From: Actinomycetota bacterium
GTDB taxonomy: Bacteria > Actinomycetota > Actinomycetes > Nanopelagicales > Nanopelagicaceae
Direction of reading: 5' to 3'
Length of the DNA stretch: 8,207 bases
NCBI GenBank assembly: GCA_009705025.1
Contig: WLDA01000033.1
Location: forward strand, 1-8,207
Positions 1 through 7,627 of this stretch are shown in pieces (the stretch's first letter is position 1; each line of letters starts with the position of its first letter). The notes under the pieces are model-generated. The model made no database searches. It saw nothing but the letters and a program-made list of their open reading frames with translations, and was not told the origin of the DNA. Made by a program: the position numbers and the translations under genes.

Positions 1-1029
1 CAAATAGGCGCTCTACTATTTTCAATTTATAGTCAAAGTGTGGCGCAAGAGATTCCTGCTGAGATCGTGATTTCAGATTTACCAGTGGATAAAAACGCGA
101 TTGAAGAATGGCTCTCTGGAATACGTGGCGGCAGCGTCACATTGAAGATTCCACAACGCGGCGAAAAAGCGGAGTTACTTGCCACCGTAAAACGTAACGC
201 TCAGTATGCACTTATCCAGTATTTGAGTAAGCGCGCTACAGATGCTGCAGTAAGTGGCATAGCACTTACAGAGATTGAAGAGTTACTTGACTTACCTAGA
301 ACTCCACTTCGAATTGAGTGTTTTGATATCTCAAATATTTCAGGAACCTCTGTTGTCGCTTCTATGGTTGTATTTGAAGATGGACTTGCAAAGAAAAGTG
401 AGTACCGTCGTTTTATTATCGATACGACTGAAGGCTTTGACGATACACGCGCAATACACCAAGTGATTTCGCGTCGCCTGAAAAGACTTATCAATGATCG
501 AGATGTTGATGCATCTGAAGTTGCCCAATTAGGCGGGCGCCTTAGCAAGTTCTCCTATCCACCTCAGCTCATCGTCGTCGATGGTGGAGCTCCACAAGTA
601 AGTGCTGCAGCGCGGGCTATGGCAGAACTCGGTGTAACTGATATTGCACTGTGTGGTTTAGCGAAACGCCTTGAAGAGGTATGGATTCCTAATTCTAAAG
701 ATCCACTGATTCTTCCGAGAACAAGTGAAGGAATGTACTTGCTCCAGCGAATTCGAGATGAAGCGCATAGATTTGCAATCACGTTTCACCGATCACGCCG
801 TTCTAAAGTTATGTTGGAATCGTTACTCGATGAGATTCCAGGACTAGGCGCTACTCGTCGAACCGCACTTTTAGAAAAGTTTGGTTCCGTTGCAGGGATA
901 CGTAAGGCAAGCACTGAAGAGATATCGCAGATTCCAGGTATCGGAGAAAAAATCGCAGCAGCTATATCCGAGCATCTTTCCCATGTTGGTGTTGGTTCTG
1001 TGAACACTTCTACAGGTGAAATTTCCTAG
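1..1029 (+). CDS. uvrC: UvrABC excinuclease subunit C, C-terminal part (5' end outside window)
   Basis: UvrC makes the incisions either side of a bulky DNA lesion after UvrA/UvrB damage recognition (nucleotide excision repair, cytoplasm). The frame is open from base 1 to the TAG at 1027-1029, giving 342 visible residues. A GTG at 40 is not the real start, because the residues encoded before it fit the family. The visible part holds the RNase H-like endonuclease domain, with the expected acidic residues in CFDIS (Asp codon 325-327) and VVDGG (Asp codon 580-582) and the His of DEAHRF (codon 766-768). A C-terminal tandem helix-hairpin-helix follows (IPGLG and IPGIGEK, about 820-970), which binds DNA. 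The N-terminal GIY-YIG nuclease and the UvrB-binding UVR domain of a roughly 600-residue protein must lie upstream. It is the first gene of the run and is followed 39 nt later by rapZ. No disruption is visible. Confidence 0.97.
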   Translation, partial: QIGALLFSIYSQSVAQEIPAEIVISDLPVDKNAIEEWLSGIRGGSVTLKIPQRGEKAELLATVKRNAQYALIQYLSKRATDAAVSGIALTEIEELLDLPRTPLRIECFDISNISGTSVVASMVVFEDGLAKKSEYRRFIIDTTEGFDDTRAIHQVISRRLKRLINDRDVDASEVAQLGGRLSKFSYPPQLIVVDGGAPQVSAAARAMAELGVTDIALCGLAKRLEEVWIPNSKDPLILPRTSEGMYLLQRIRDEAHRFAITFHRSRRSKVMLESLLDEIPGLGATRRTALLEKFGSVAGIRKASTEEISQIPGIGEKIAAAISEHLSHVGVGSVNTSTGEIS

Positions 1030-1057
1030 TAAATACAAGGTGCTTGACAGGTGATGC

Positions 1058-1061
1058 AGGA
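1058..1061 (+). promoter_or_regulatory. Shine-Dalgarno AGGA that favours the rapZ start at 1069
   Basis: AGGA at 1058-1061 lies 7 nt before the ATG at 1069. Other in-frame starts are GTG 1051, ATG 1054 and ATG 1081. The first two have only AAGG at 1037-1040 some 10-13 nt upstream. Starting at 1069 places the P-loop about nine residues in, as usual for the family. Confidence 0.5.
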
Positions 1062-1068
1062 TGGGAAC

Positions 1069-1935
1069 ATGGCACAAGAAATGCTGATTGTTACAGGAAT
1101 GTCTGGGGCTGGCCGATCGACGGTTGCGCACGCCCTTGAAGATTTAGGTTGGTATGTGGTCGATAATTTGCCACCTGCTCTATTGACCCAATTGATGGCA
1201 CAAAGCACAGGAAGTGAATCAAAATCTTTTGCAGTTGTTGTCGATGTCCGAGGTGGAAAATTCTTCGATGATTTGATGCACTCGCTCAAGTCCATCACTG
1301 ATTCTGGAGCAAAATATCGACTTCTCTTTCTGGACTCTACCGATCAGGCACTTGTGCAACGTTTTGAATCAACAAGGAGACCACATCCGCTTCAAGGTAA
1401 AGACCGCATCGTTGATGGCATTGCACGCGAACGAGAGAGATTAGAAGAAGTAAAGTCTCAAGCGGATATCGTCATTGACACGTCGAATCTCAATGTGCAT
1501 CAATTAGAGAAGCGCACGGGTGAAATATTTGCAGCCGGAACACTCGATGGAATCCGAATAAATATTTTGTCATTTGGTTACAAGTACGGAATTCCAGTGG
1601 ACTCAGATTTGGTTCTCGATTGTCGCCATATTCCAAACCCGCATTGGATTCCTGCCCTAAGGCCTCTCAATGGATTATCAAGTGAAGTGAGCAAAGAGGT
1701 TTTGGGCAGCAAAGGTGTAGAGGATTTTGTTGCGAAATATGTATCGTTAGTCGAGTTGATGATTCCTGGATACCTCAATGAAGGAAAGAAATATCTCACA
1801 GTCGCAGTTGGTTGCACAGGTGGTAAACATAGAAGTGTTGCAATTGCTCAAGAGTTAGCGCGGCTTCTCAATTCGAATGCACAGAAGTTGGAGATCTCAG
1901 CACACGCAACTCATCGTGATGTAGGACGTGAATGA
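1069..1935 (+). CDS. rapZ: RapZ/YvcJ family nucleotide-binding protein
   Basis: This is a P-loop ATP/GTP-binding protein of the RapZ (YvcJ/YhbJ) family. In E. coli RapZ is an RNA-binding adaptor controlling glmS through small RNAs, and in Firmicutes YvcJ is a nucleotide hydrolase. The actinobacterial role is less clear. With the start at 1069 it has 288 residues, close to the family norm. The Walker A motif is GMSGAGRST (residues 10-18), with Arg in place of the usual Lys, as I recall for actinobacterial members. Also present are DVRGG (59-63), RRPHPL (103-108), the SFGYKYGIP stretch (168-176) and the C-terminal signature GCTGGKHRS (248-256). Its stop overlaps the next start (ATGA, 1932-1935), so it is probably translationally coupled to glmR, the usual partner. 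The start could instead be 1051, 1054 or 1081. Confidence 0.95.
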   Translation: MAQEMLIVTGMSGAGRSTVAHALEDLGWYVVDNLPPALLTQLMAQSTGSESKSFAVVVDVRGGKFFDDLMHSLKSITDSGAKYRLLFLDSTDQALVQRFESTRRPHPLQGKDRIVDGIARERERLEEVKSQADIVIDTSNLNVHQLEKRTGEIFAAGTLDGIRINILSFGYKYGIPVDSDLVLDCRHIPNPHWIPALRPLNGLSSEVSKEVLGSKGVEDFVAKYVSLVELMIPGYLNEGKKYLTVAVGCTGGKHRSVAIAQELARLLNSNAQKLEISAHATHRDVGRE

Positions 1936-2882
1936 GTTCACCACGTGTTGTTGCATTAGGTGGTGGTCACGGCCTCGCTAATACTCTGAGTGCATTGCGT
2001 ACGATCACACACAACATAACTGCAATTGTCACAGTTGCCGATAATGGCGGCTCTAGTGGTCGCTTGCGTGCAGAATTTCCAATTTTCCCCCCTGGTGATT
2101 TGCGTATGGCACTTGCAGCGCTCTGTTCTGACGATGAATGGGGGCGCAGCTGGGCGCAAATCATGCAGTACCGCTTTACAAGCGAAGGTGATCTCGATGG
2201 CCATGCAGTTGGAAACTTATTACTTGCAGCACTGTGGGATCGCGATGAAGATCCTGTTCAAGGATTAGATCGCGTCGGCACCTTGCTCAAAGTAATTGGA
2301 CGCGTTCTACCAATGGCTTCAGTACCACTCGATATTGAAGGCCGATTCAATACATCGACAGGTCGCATTGTTGTACGTGGACAAAAAGAAGTTGCTACTG
2401 CAAAAGGACGCATTGAATCTCTGACAATTATTCCTGAAAACCCGAGTGCGAGACCGGAAGCACTAGATGCCATCCGTGATGCGCAATGGATAACAATGGG
2501 TCCAGGGTCATGGTTCTCTAGTGTTATTCCACATTTATTAGTGCCCCAACAACGTGAGGCACTAGAAGCGAGTTCGGCTCGCAAAATTGTGATCCTCAAT
2601 CTTGATGCTCACCCACAAACTCCAGGGGAGGAATTTGCAGGCTCTACACCTGAAGAACACCTTGAACTTTTCCATCGCTATGCCCCCGATTTACGAATAG
2701 ATTATTTTTTAGTTGATCCATCCGTTGTGAGAAATCGCACTTCTCTTGAATCACTCGCACATGAATACGGGGGAGAGCTCGTAATCGGTGATATTCGCAA
2801 GGCACCGGGCAGCGTTCATCATGATGAGAAAAAATTAGCATCCCAATTGAGCCACATTTTCACGCAAAGCCTGATTGGATAA
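1932..2882 (+). CDS. glmR: Gluconeogenesis/cell-envelope factor GlmR (YvcK, CofD-like fold)
   Basis: This is a YvcK/GlmR family protein. Members bind UDP-GlcNAc and, in Bacillus and mycobacteria (where it is called CuvA), are needed for normal cell-wall precursor supply on gluconeogenic carbon. They share the fold of the 2-phospho-lactate transferase CofD but are not thought to make F420. It has 316 residues, typical length. Visible signatures are the N-terminal [14 protein letters not shown] (10-23), [12 protein letters not shown] (35-46), [12 protein letters not shown] (53-64), [11 protein letters not shown] (91-101) and [12 protein letters not shown] (189-200). The ATG overlaps the rapZ stop by 4 nt, and whiA follows after a few bases. 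The rapZ–glmR–whiA trio is conserved in Gram-positive bacteria, which supports the call. No transmembrane segment or signal peptide is apparent, so it should be cytosolic. The older name yvcK applies equally. Confidence 0.94.
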   Translation: MSSPRVVALGGGHGLANTLSALRTITHNITAIVTVADNGGSSGRLRAEFPIFPPGDLRMALAALCSDDEWGRSWAQIMQYRFTSEGDLDGHAVGNLLLAALWDRDEDPVQGLDRVGTLLKVIGRVLPMASVPLDIEGRFNTSTGRIVVRGQKEVATAKGRIESLTIIPENPSARPEALDAIRDAQWITMGPGSWFSSVIPHLLVPQQREALEASSARKIVILNLDAHPQTPGEEFAGSTPEEHLELFHRYAPDLRIDYFLVDPSVVRNRTSLESLAHEYGGELVIGDIRKAPGSVHHDEKKLASQLSHIFTQSLIG

Positions 2883-2886
2883 GCCC

Positions 2887-3867
2887 ATGGCAATGACTTC
2901 ATCAGTAAAAGACGAACTTAGTCGTCTCTCGATTACGAAACCTTGTTGCCGCAAAGCCGAAGTTTCAGCTCTTCTTCGTTTTGCGGGTGGGCTGCATATT
3001 GCTGCGGGAAAAATTGTGATTGAAGTTGAATTGGATACGGCGCAAAGTGCACGCAGACTTCGTAAAGATATTTCAGATATTTATGGTCATGAGAGCGATT
3101 TAGCAGTTCTCTCTTCAAGTGGATTGCGCAAAGGTTCACGTTATGTTGTTCGCGTTATTAATGAAGGCGAAGCCCTTGCTCGCCAAACAGGACTTGTTGA
3201 TGCACAAGGTCGCCCAGTTCGGGGATTGCCACCGCAGGTTGTCTCTGCTGCAACATGTGATTCAGAGGCTGCATGGCGCGGTGCCTTTATTGCACATGGT
3301 TCGTTGACTGAGCCAGGACGTTCCTCTTCACTCGAAATTACTTGTCCTGGACCTGAGGCAGCCCTTGCACTTGTTGGCGCTGCACGCCGACTTGGAATTG
3401 TTGCGAAAGCGCGTGAGGTCCGCGGTGTTGATCGTGTTGTAATTCGTGATGGCGATGCAATTGGAGTTTTACTCACACGCCTTGGAGCACACGAAAGCGT
3501 GTTGGCATGGGAAGAGCGACGCATGCGTCGTGAAGTTCGCGCAACAGCAAATCGTTTAGCAAATTTTGATGATGCAAATCTGCGCCGATCAGCGAGAGCA
3601 GCAGTTGCAGCGGCAGCGCGAGTACAACGTGCAATGGAGATTCTTGGCGAAACGATTCCAGAACATCTCAAAGAGGCTGGCGAATTACGAATCAATCACG
3701 GGCAAGCAAGCCTTGAAGAATTAGGTTCACTCGCAACACCAGCCATGACGAAGGATGCAATAGCGGGACGCATTCGTCGCCTGCTAGCAATGGCCGATAA
3801 GCGAGCCAATGATCTTGGAATTCCTGATACTGAAGCTGGCCTCTCGCCTGATTTACTCGGGGAGTAG
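2887..3867 (+). CDS. whiA: DNA-binding regulator WhiA
   Basis: WhiA is a transcription factor that in Streptomyces acts with WhiB to switch on sporulation septation genes. It also occurs in non-sporulating Gram-positives, where its role concerns division and chromosome organisation. From ATG 2887 it is 326 residues, matching the family, and the N-terminus [13 protein letters not shown] resembles Streptomyces WhiA. An in-frame TTG at 2875 would overlap glmR and looks unlikely. The conserved CCRKAE (20-25) and RFAGGLH (31-37) are present. The degenerate LAGLIDADG homing-endonuclease-like core includes [21 protein letters not shown] (split here: WRGAF 130-134, HGSL 137-140, SSLE 147-150). The C-terminal helix-turn-helix covers about 265-305 ([13 protein letters not shown], then [13 protein letters not shown]). 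The ribosome site is weak, and the 4-nt gap after glmR suggests coupling. It is the last gene of this block before the only sizeable intergenic gap. Confidence 0.95.
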   Translation: MAMTSSVKDELSRLSITKPCCRKAEVSALLRFAGGLHIAAGKIVIEVELDTAQSARRLRKDISDIYGHESDLAVLSSSGLRKGSRYVVRVINEGEALARQTGLVDAQGRPVRGLPPQVVSAATCDSEAAWRGAFIAHGSLTEPGRSSSLEITCPGPEAALALVGAARRLGIVAKAREVRGVDRVVIRDGDAIGVLLTRLGAHESVLAWEERRMRREVRATANRLANFDDANLRRSARAAVAAAARVQRAMEILGETIPEHLKEAGELRINHGQASLEELGSLATPAMTKDAIAGRIRRLLAMADKRANDLGIPDTEAGLSPDLLGE

Positions 3868-3890
3868 CCCGCTTTCCACTGATAGGATGA

Positions 3891-3912
3891 GCCACGACCC
3901 CAGTGTTGTGGC
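3891..3912. other. Hairpin between whiA and gap (possible weak terminator or leader element)
   Basis: GCCACGAC (3891-3898) and GTTGTGGC (3905-3912) form an 8-bp stem with one G-U pair around the 6-nt loop CCCAGT. The downstream run AGATTATTTGTCATATT is only moderately T-rich. It could be a weak intrinsic terminator for the whiA block, or a leader structure if transcription reads through into gap. Confidence 0.4.
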
Positions 3913-3919
3913 AGATTAT

Positions 3920-4982
<1,063 letters not shown>

Positions 4983-4983
<1 letters not shown>

Positions 4984-6173
4984 TGCAAGATTTTGCATCA
5001 CTTGAACTCGTTGGAAAGCGAGTCTTTCTTCGCTGTGATCTCAATGTCCCATTGAAAGATGGTGTCATCAAAGATGATGGACGTATCAAAGCTTCGCTTC
5101 CAACGATAAAAGCTCTCCTTGATAAGGGAGCTTCAATTATTATCGCTGCGCACTTGGGAAGACCAAAGGGCGAGGCAAAACCTGAGTTATCCCTGGCACC
5201 TGTTGCAAAACGTTTAGGTGAACTACTTGGCAAGAACATAATTTTTCCTGGTGAAGTAATCGGTTCACAAGTAACACAGAGTGCGCAAAATCTTAAAGCA
5301 GGAGAAATCTGCCTTTTGGAAAATATCCGCTATAGCGCTGCTGAAACAAGTAAAGAAGAAGGCGAACGCGCTCTTCTTGCAGCCGAGTTAGCGAAACTTG
5401 CAGATTTTTATGTAGGTGATGGTTTCGGTGCGGTACACCGTAAGCACGCATCTGTTTATGATCTTCCAAAGTTGCTTCCACATGCAGCAGGCTTCCTCGT
5501 ATCTGCTGAAGTTGAAGTTCTCAAGAAGCTCACCCAAAGTCCTGATAAGCCATACGGTGTTGTCCTCGGTGGAGCGAAAGTTTCAGACAAAATTGCAGTT
5601 ATTTCAAATCTTTTAGACAAGGTCAATGTTATGGCAATAGGCGGAGGAATGGTCTTCACATTCCTTGCGGCACAAGGTAAAGAAATCGGTTCATCCCTTG
5701 TTGAAAGAGATTTGATTCCAACTGTAAAAGATCTCATTGCTCAGGCAGTGAAAAATGGAGTAGAACTTCATTTGCCTACCGACATTCTTGTTGCGCCAAC
5801 ATTCTCTGCAGATGCGCCAGCAACACTAGTAAGCGCGGATGCAATTCCTGCAGATCAAATGGGACTAGACATCGGACCGGAATCTGCAAAGGATTTTGCC
5901 CAAGCAATCGAAAAATGCAAAACAGTTTTTTGGAATGGTCCTATGGGTGTATTTGAATTTGCTGCATTTGCGCAAGGAACAAAAGTTGTTGCAGAGGCAC
6001 TTACTAAGGTGTCAGGCATTTCCGTCGTTGGTGGGGGAGACTCAGCAGCTGCTGTTCGAGCGCTTGGTTTCGCAGATTCTGATTTCGGATATATTTCGAC
6101 AGGTGGAGGAGCATCCCTTGAATACCTTGAGGGTAAAGAACTTCCTGGTTTAGTTGCTTTAGATCTGCAGTAA
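4983..6173 (+). CDS. pgk: Phosphoglycerate kinase
   Basis: PGK transfers the acyl phosphate of 1,3-bisphosphoglycerate to ADP, producing ATP and 3-phosphoglycerate, directly after the GAPDH step. It has 396 residues, normal for bacteria. In order: substrate-binding FLRCDLNVP (15-23), HLGRPKG (57-63), ENIRY with Arg116, FGAVHRKHAS (148-157), the nucleotide-side GGAKVSDK (196-203), GPMGVFE (319-325), GGGDS (350-354) and the glycine-rich TGGGASLEYLEGK (373-385). The position written VGDGFG (144-149) is more often NDAFG in other bacteria. I regard this as lineage variation and not damage. The start overlaps the gap stop by one base and has no strong Shine-Dalgarno sequence, so translation probably depends on ribosomes finishing gap. 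tpiA follows after 26 nt. Confidence 0.98.
5110..5133 (+). other. Bulged hairpin near the start of pgk
   Basis: AAGCTCTCCTT (5110-5120) and AAGGGAGCTT (5124-5133) pair over 10 bp with a single bulged T and a 3-base loop GAT. It lies about 130 nt inside pgk, encoding part of KALLDKGAS. It might influence the mRNA, but coding constraint or chance could equally produce it. Confidence 0.25.
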
Positions 6174-6199
6174 TCCAATAATCTATAAAGGAGCAATAC

Positions 6200-6973
6200 A
6201 TGCGTAAGCCACTGATGGCAGGTAATTGGAAGATGAATCTAAATCATCTTGAAGCAATTGCGGTTGCGCAAAAACTTGTTTACAGCCTCGATGATAAAGA
6301 TTACGACGCAGTTGATGTTGCGATTATTCCTCCCTTTACTGATATTCGATCAATTCAAACTCTTGTCGATGGAGATCGTCTTCGCCTTCTCTACGGGGCG
6401 CAAGACATGTCACCTGATGCATCAGGTGCTTTCACCGGAGATATTTCTGGCTCGATGCTTGCAAAACTTGGTTGCACATTTGTTGTGCTCGGTCACTCAG
6501 AGCGCCGCGCAATACATCAAGAGAGCGACGCACTTATCAATCGTAAAATCAAAGCAGCATTGGCAAATGAACTAACACCGATTTTTTGTGTTGGAGAAGA
6601 ACTGCCAATTCGTGAATCAGGAACACACGTTTCTCATGTGATTCGCCAAATTCGCGCAGGTCTTGAAGGATTCACAAAACCAGAACTGAAGAAAATTGTT
6701 ATTGCATATGAACCAGTATGGGCAATTGGCACAGGAAAGACAGCGACACCTGAAGATGCTCAAGAGGTCTGCGCTGCTATTCGCGAAGAGATTGAAACTA
6801 TTGGCTCGCCAGAGATTGCCGCCGCGATGAGAATTCTTTATGGAGGTTCTGTGAAGTCATCAAATATCGTCGAAATCATGAAGCAGGCCGATGTTGATGG
6901 TGCACTCATAGGCGGAGCGAGCCTAGATCCTGAGGAATTGGCGAAAATCGCTAAATTCCATCTTGCTGGCTAA
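6200..6973 (+). CDS. tpiA: Triosephosphate isomerase
   Basis: TIM interconverts dihydroxyacetone phosphate and glyceraldehyde 3-phosphate, feeding the GAPDH encoded two genes upstream. At 257 residues it has the usual length. Catalytic and binding elements are all visible: Lys11 in GNWKMN, the electrophile His99 in LGHSERR, the base Glu171 in [14 protein letters not shown] with the flexible loop 6 directly after it, and the phosphate-binding YGGSVKSSN and GALIGGASL near the C-terminus. The [14 protein letters not shown] segment (71-84) is a conserved TIM stretch and contains a DNA palindrome listed separately. A strong AAGGAG (6188-6193) precedes the ATG by 6 nt, so expression does not need coupling to pgk. 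secG starts 43 nt after the stop. Confidence 0.98.
   Translation: MRKPLMAGNWKMNLNHLEAIAVAQKLVYSLDDKDYDAVDVAIIPPFTDIRSIQTLVDGDRLRLLYGAQDMSPDASGAFTGDISGSMLAKLGCTFVVLGHSERRAIHQESDALINRKIKAALANELTPIFCVGEELPIRESGTHVSHVIRQIRAGLEGFTKPELKKIVIAYEPVWAIGTGKTATPEDAQEVCAAIREEIETIGSPEIAAAMRILYGGSVKSSNIVEIMKQADVDGALIGGASLDPEELAKIAKFHLAG
6411..6428. repeat. Perfect 18-bp palindrome inside tpiA
   Basis: CACCTGATG (6411-6419) is followed by its exact reverse complement CATCAGGTG (6420-6428) with no spacer. As RNA it could form a seven-pair stem with a TGCA loop. It lies in codons for the conserved SPDASG segment, so a coding coincidence is possible. No second copy was noticed in the window. Confidence 0.5.
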
Positions 6974-7005
6974 TCCCTAGTATCCTTACCCATCTAGTTA
7001 CCTAC

Positions 7006-7010
7006 AGGAG
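7006..7010 (+). promoter_or_regulatory. Shine-Dalgarno AGGAG supporting the GTG start of secG
   Basis: AGGAG ends 6 nt before the GTG at 7017. This spacing fixes a non-ATG start that gives a normal-length SecG with its first membrane helix intact. Confidence 0.75.
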
Positions 7011-7016
7011 TCCGAC

Positions 7017-7244
7017 GTGAAATTAGCTCTATCAATTCTGCTCGTTATTACGAGCGTTCTTATGATCCTGCTTGTACTTCTCCATAAGGGCAAGGGAAGC
7101 GGCCTCTCCGATCTATTCGGTGGCGGTATCTCCTCAAACTACGGTGGCTCTTCGGTTGTAGAACGCAACCTCGATCGCATCACAATCGTTGTTGGTGGTC
7201 TGTGGTTCGCACTTGTTGTCGCACTCAGTTTGGTTTTGAAGTAA
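7017..7244 (+). CDS. secG: Preprotein translocase subunit SecG
   Basis: SecG is the small accessory subunit of the SecYEG channel in the cytoplasmic membrane and stimulates SecA-driven protein export. The protein is 75 residues with two hydrophobic helices, about 2-21 and 54-74. They are joined by a cytoplasmic loop carrying the family signature: LLHKGKGSGLSDLFGGG (21-37), then the SSNYGGSSVVERNLDR stretch. Translation starts at GTG with an AGGAG 6 nt upstream. Its place right after tpiA is a recurrent actinobacterial arrangement, which supports the call. The gap before it (6974-7016) shows no clear promoter or terminator, so it is probably co-transcribed with the glycolytic genes. Confidence 0.95.
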   Translation: MKLALSILLVITSVLMILLVLLHKGKGSGLSDLFGGGISSNYGGSSVVERNLDRITIVVGGLWFALVVALSLVLK

Positions 7245-7275
7245 ACCGTTTTCTAATTCTTTGAAGGAGTAATAC

Positions 7276-7614
7276 ATGGCAAGTGCAATTCGTGGAAGTC
7301 GCGTCGGTGCCGGTCCTATGGGCGAGGCCGAGCGCGGTGATTCGATTGCTCGTTCGCACGTTTCATATTGGTGCTCTAATGGGCATGAAGTTCGTCCATC
7401 GTTTGCCGAAGAAGAGACTGTTGTCATTCCTGCTGAGTGGGATTGCCCAAAGTGTGGTTTCCCTGCAGGTCGCGATAAAAATAATCCACCTAGCCCAGTC
7501 AAGAATGAGCCATACAAGACACACCTTGCTTATGTAAAAGAGCGCCGCACGGATGCAGAAGGTGCTCGAATTCTTGAAGATGCGCTCCGTAAATTACGCG
7601 GAGACGATGAATAA
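7276..7614 (+). CDS. rbpA: RNA polymerase-binding protein RbpA
   Basis: RbpA is an actinobacterial-specific transcription factor. It binds RNA polymerase and the principal sigma factor, stabilises open complexes and is linked to rifampicin tolerance. It is 112 residues and resembles Streptomyces RbpA throughout. The N-terminal tail is IRGSRVGAGPMGEAERG (5-21). The core domain has four potential zinc ligands in a Cys-X3-His…Cys-X2-Cys arrangement (Cys33, His37, Cys57, Cys60). The basic linker and sigma-interaction region contain EPYKTHLAYVKERR, and the C-terminal helix ends LRKLRGDDE. The Mycobacterium protein has lost this zinc set, so this one is of the zinc-binding type. AAGGAG (7264-7269) lies 6 nt before the ATG, and secG ends 31 nt upstream. 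It converges on pgi with 13 nt between their stop codons. Confidence 0.97.
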   Translation: MASAIRGSRVGAGPMGEAERGDSIARSHVSYWCSNGHEVRPSFAEEETVVIPAEWDCPKCGFPAGRDKNNPPSPVKNEPYKTHLAYVKERRTDAEGARILEDALRKLRGDDE

Positions 7615-7627
7615 AAGTTTCTAAGAA

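Noticed and set aside
40..42. GTG as the true start of uvrC
   Set aside because: The frame is open to base 1, and the residues before the GTG continue the family sequence. The gene is cut by the window edge.
1044..1049. Perfect TTGACA between uvrC and rapZ, as a -35 box
   Set aside because: No acceptable -10 sequence lies 16-18 nt downstream; the bases there are AACATG/ACATGG around the rapZ start.
2258..2599. A 113-codon minus-strand frame inside glmR
   Set aside because: It is a shadow of the conserved glmR coding sequence, without recognisable motifs.
3141..3695. A 184-codon open frame on the minus strand inside whiA
   Set aside because: It is antisense to a fully recognisable whiA. Its translation is rich in Arg, Ala and Ser as expected from a complementary-frame shadow, and it shows no family motif or ribosome site.
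6974..7016. Promoter or terminator between tpiA and secG
   Set aside because: TATCCT at 6981-6986 is -10-like, but no -35 box is at a suitable distance and no stable hairpin with a T-tract is present.
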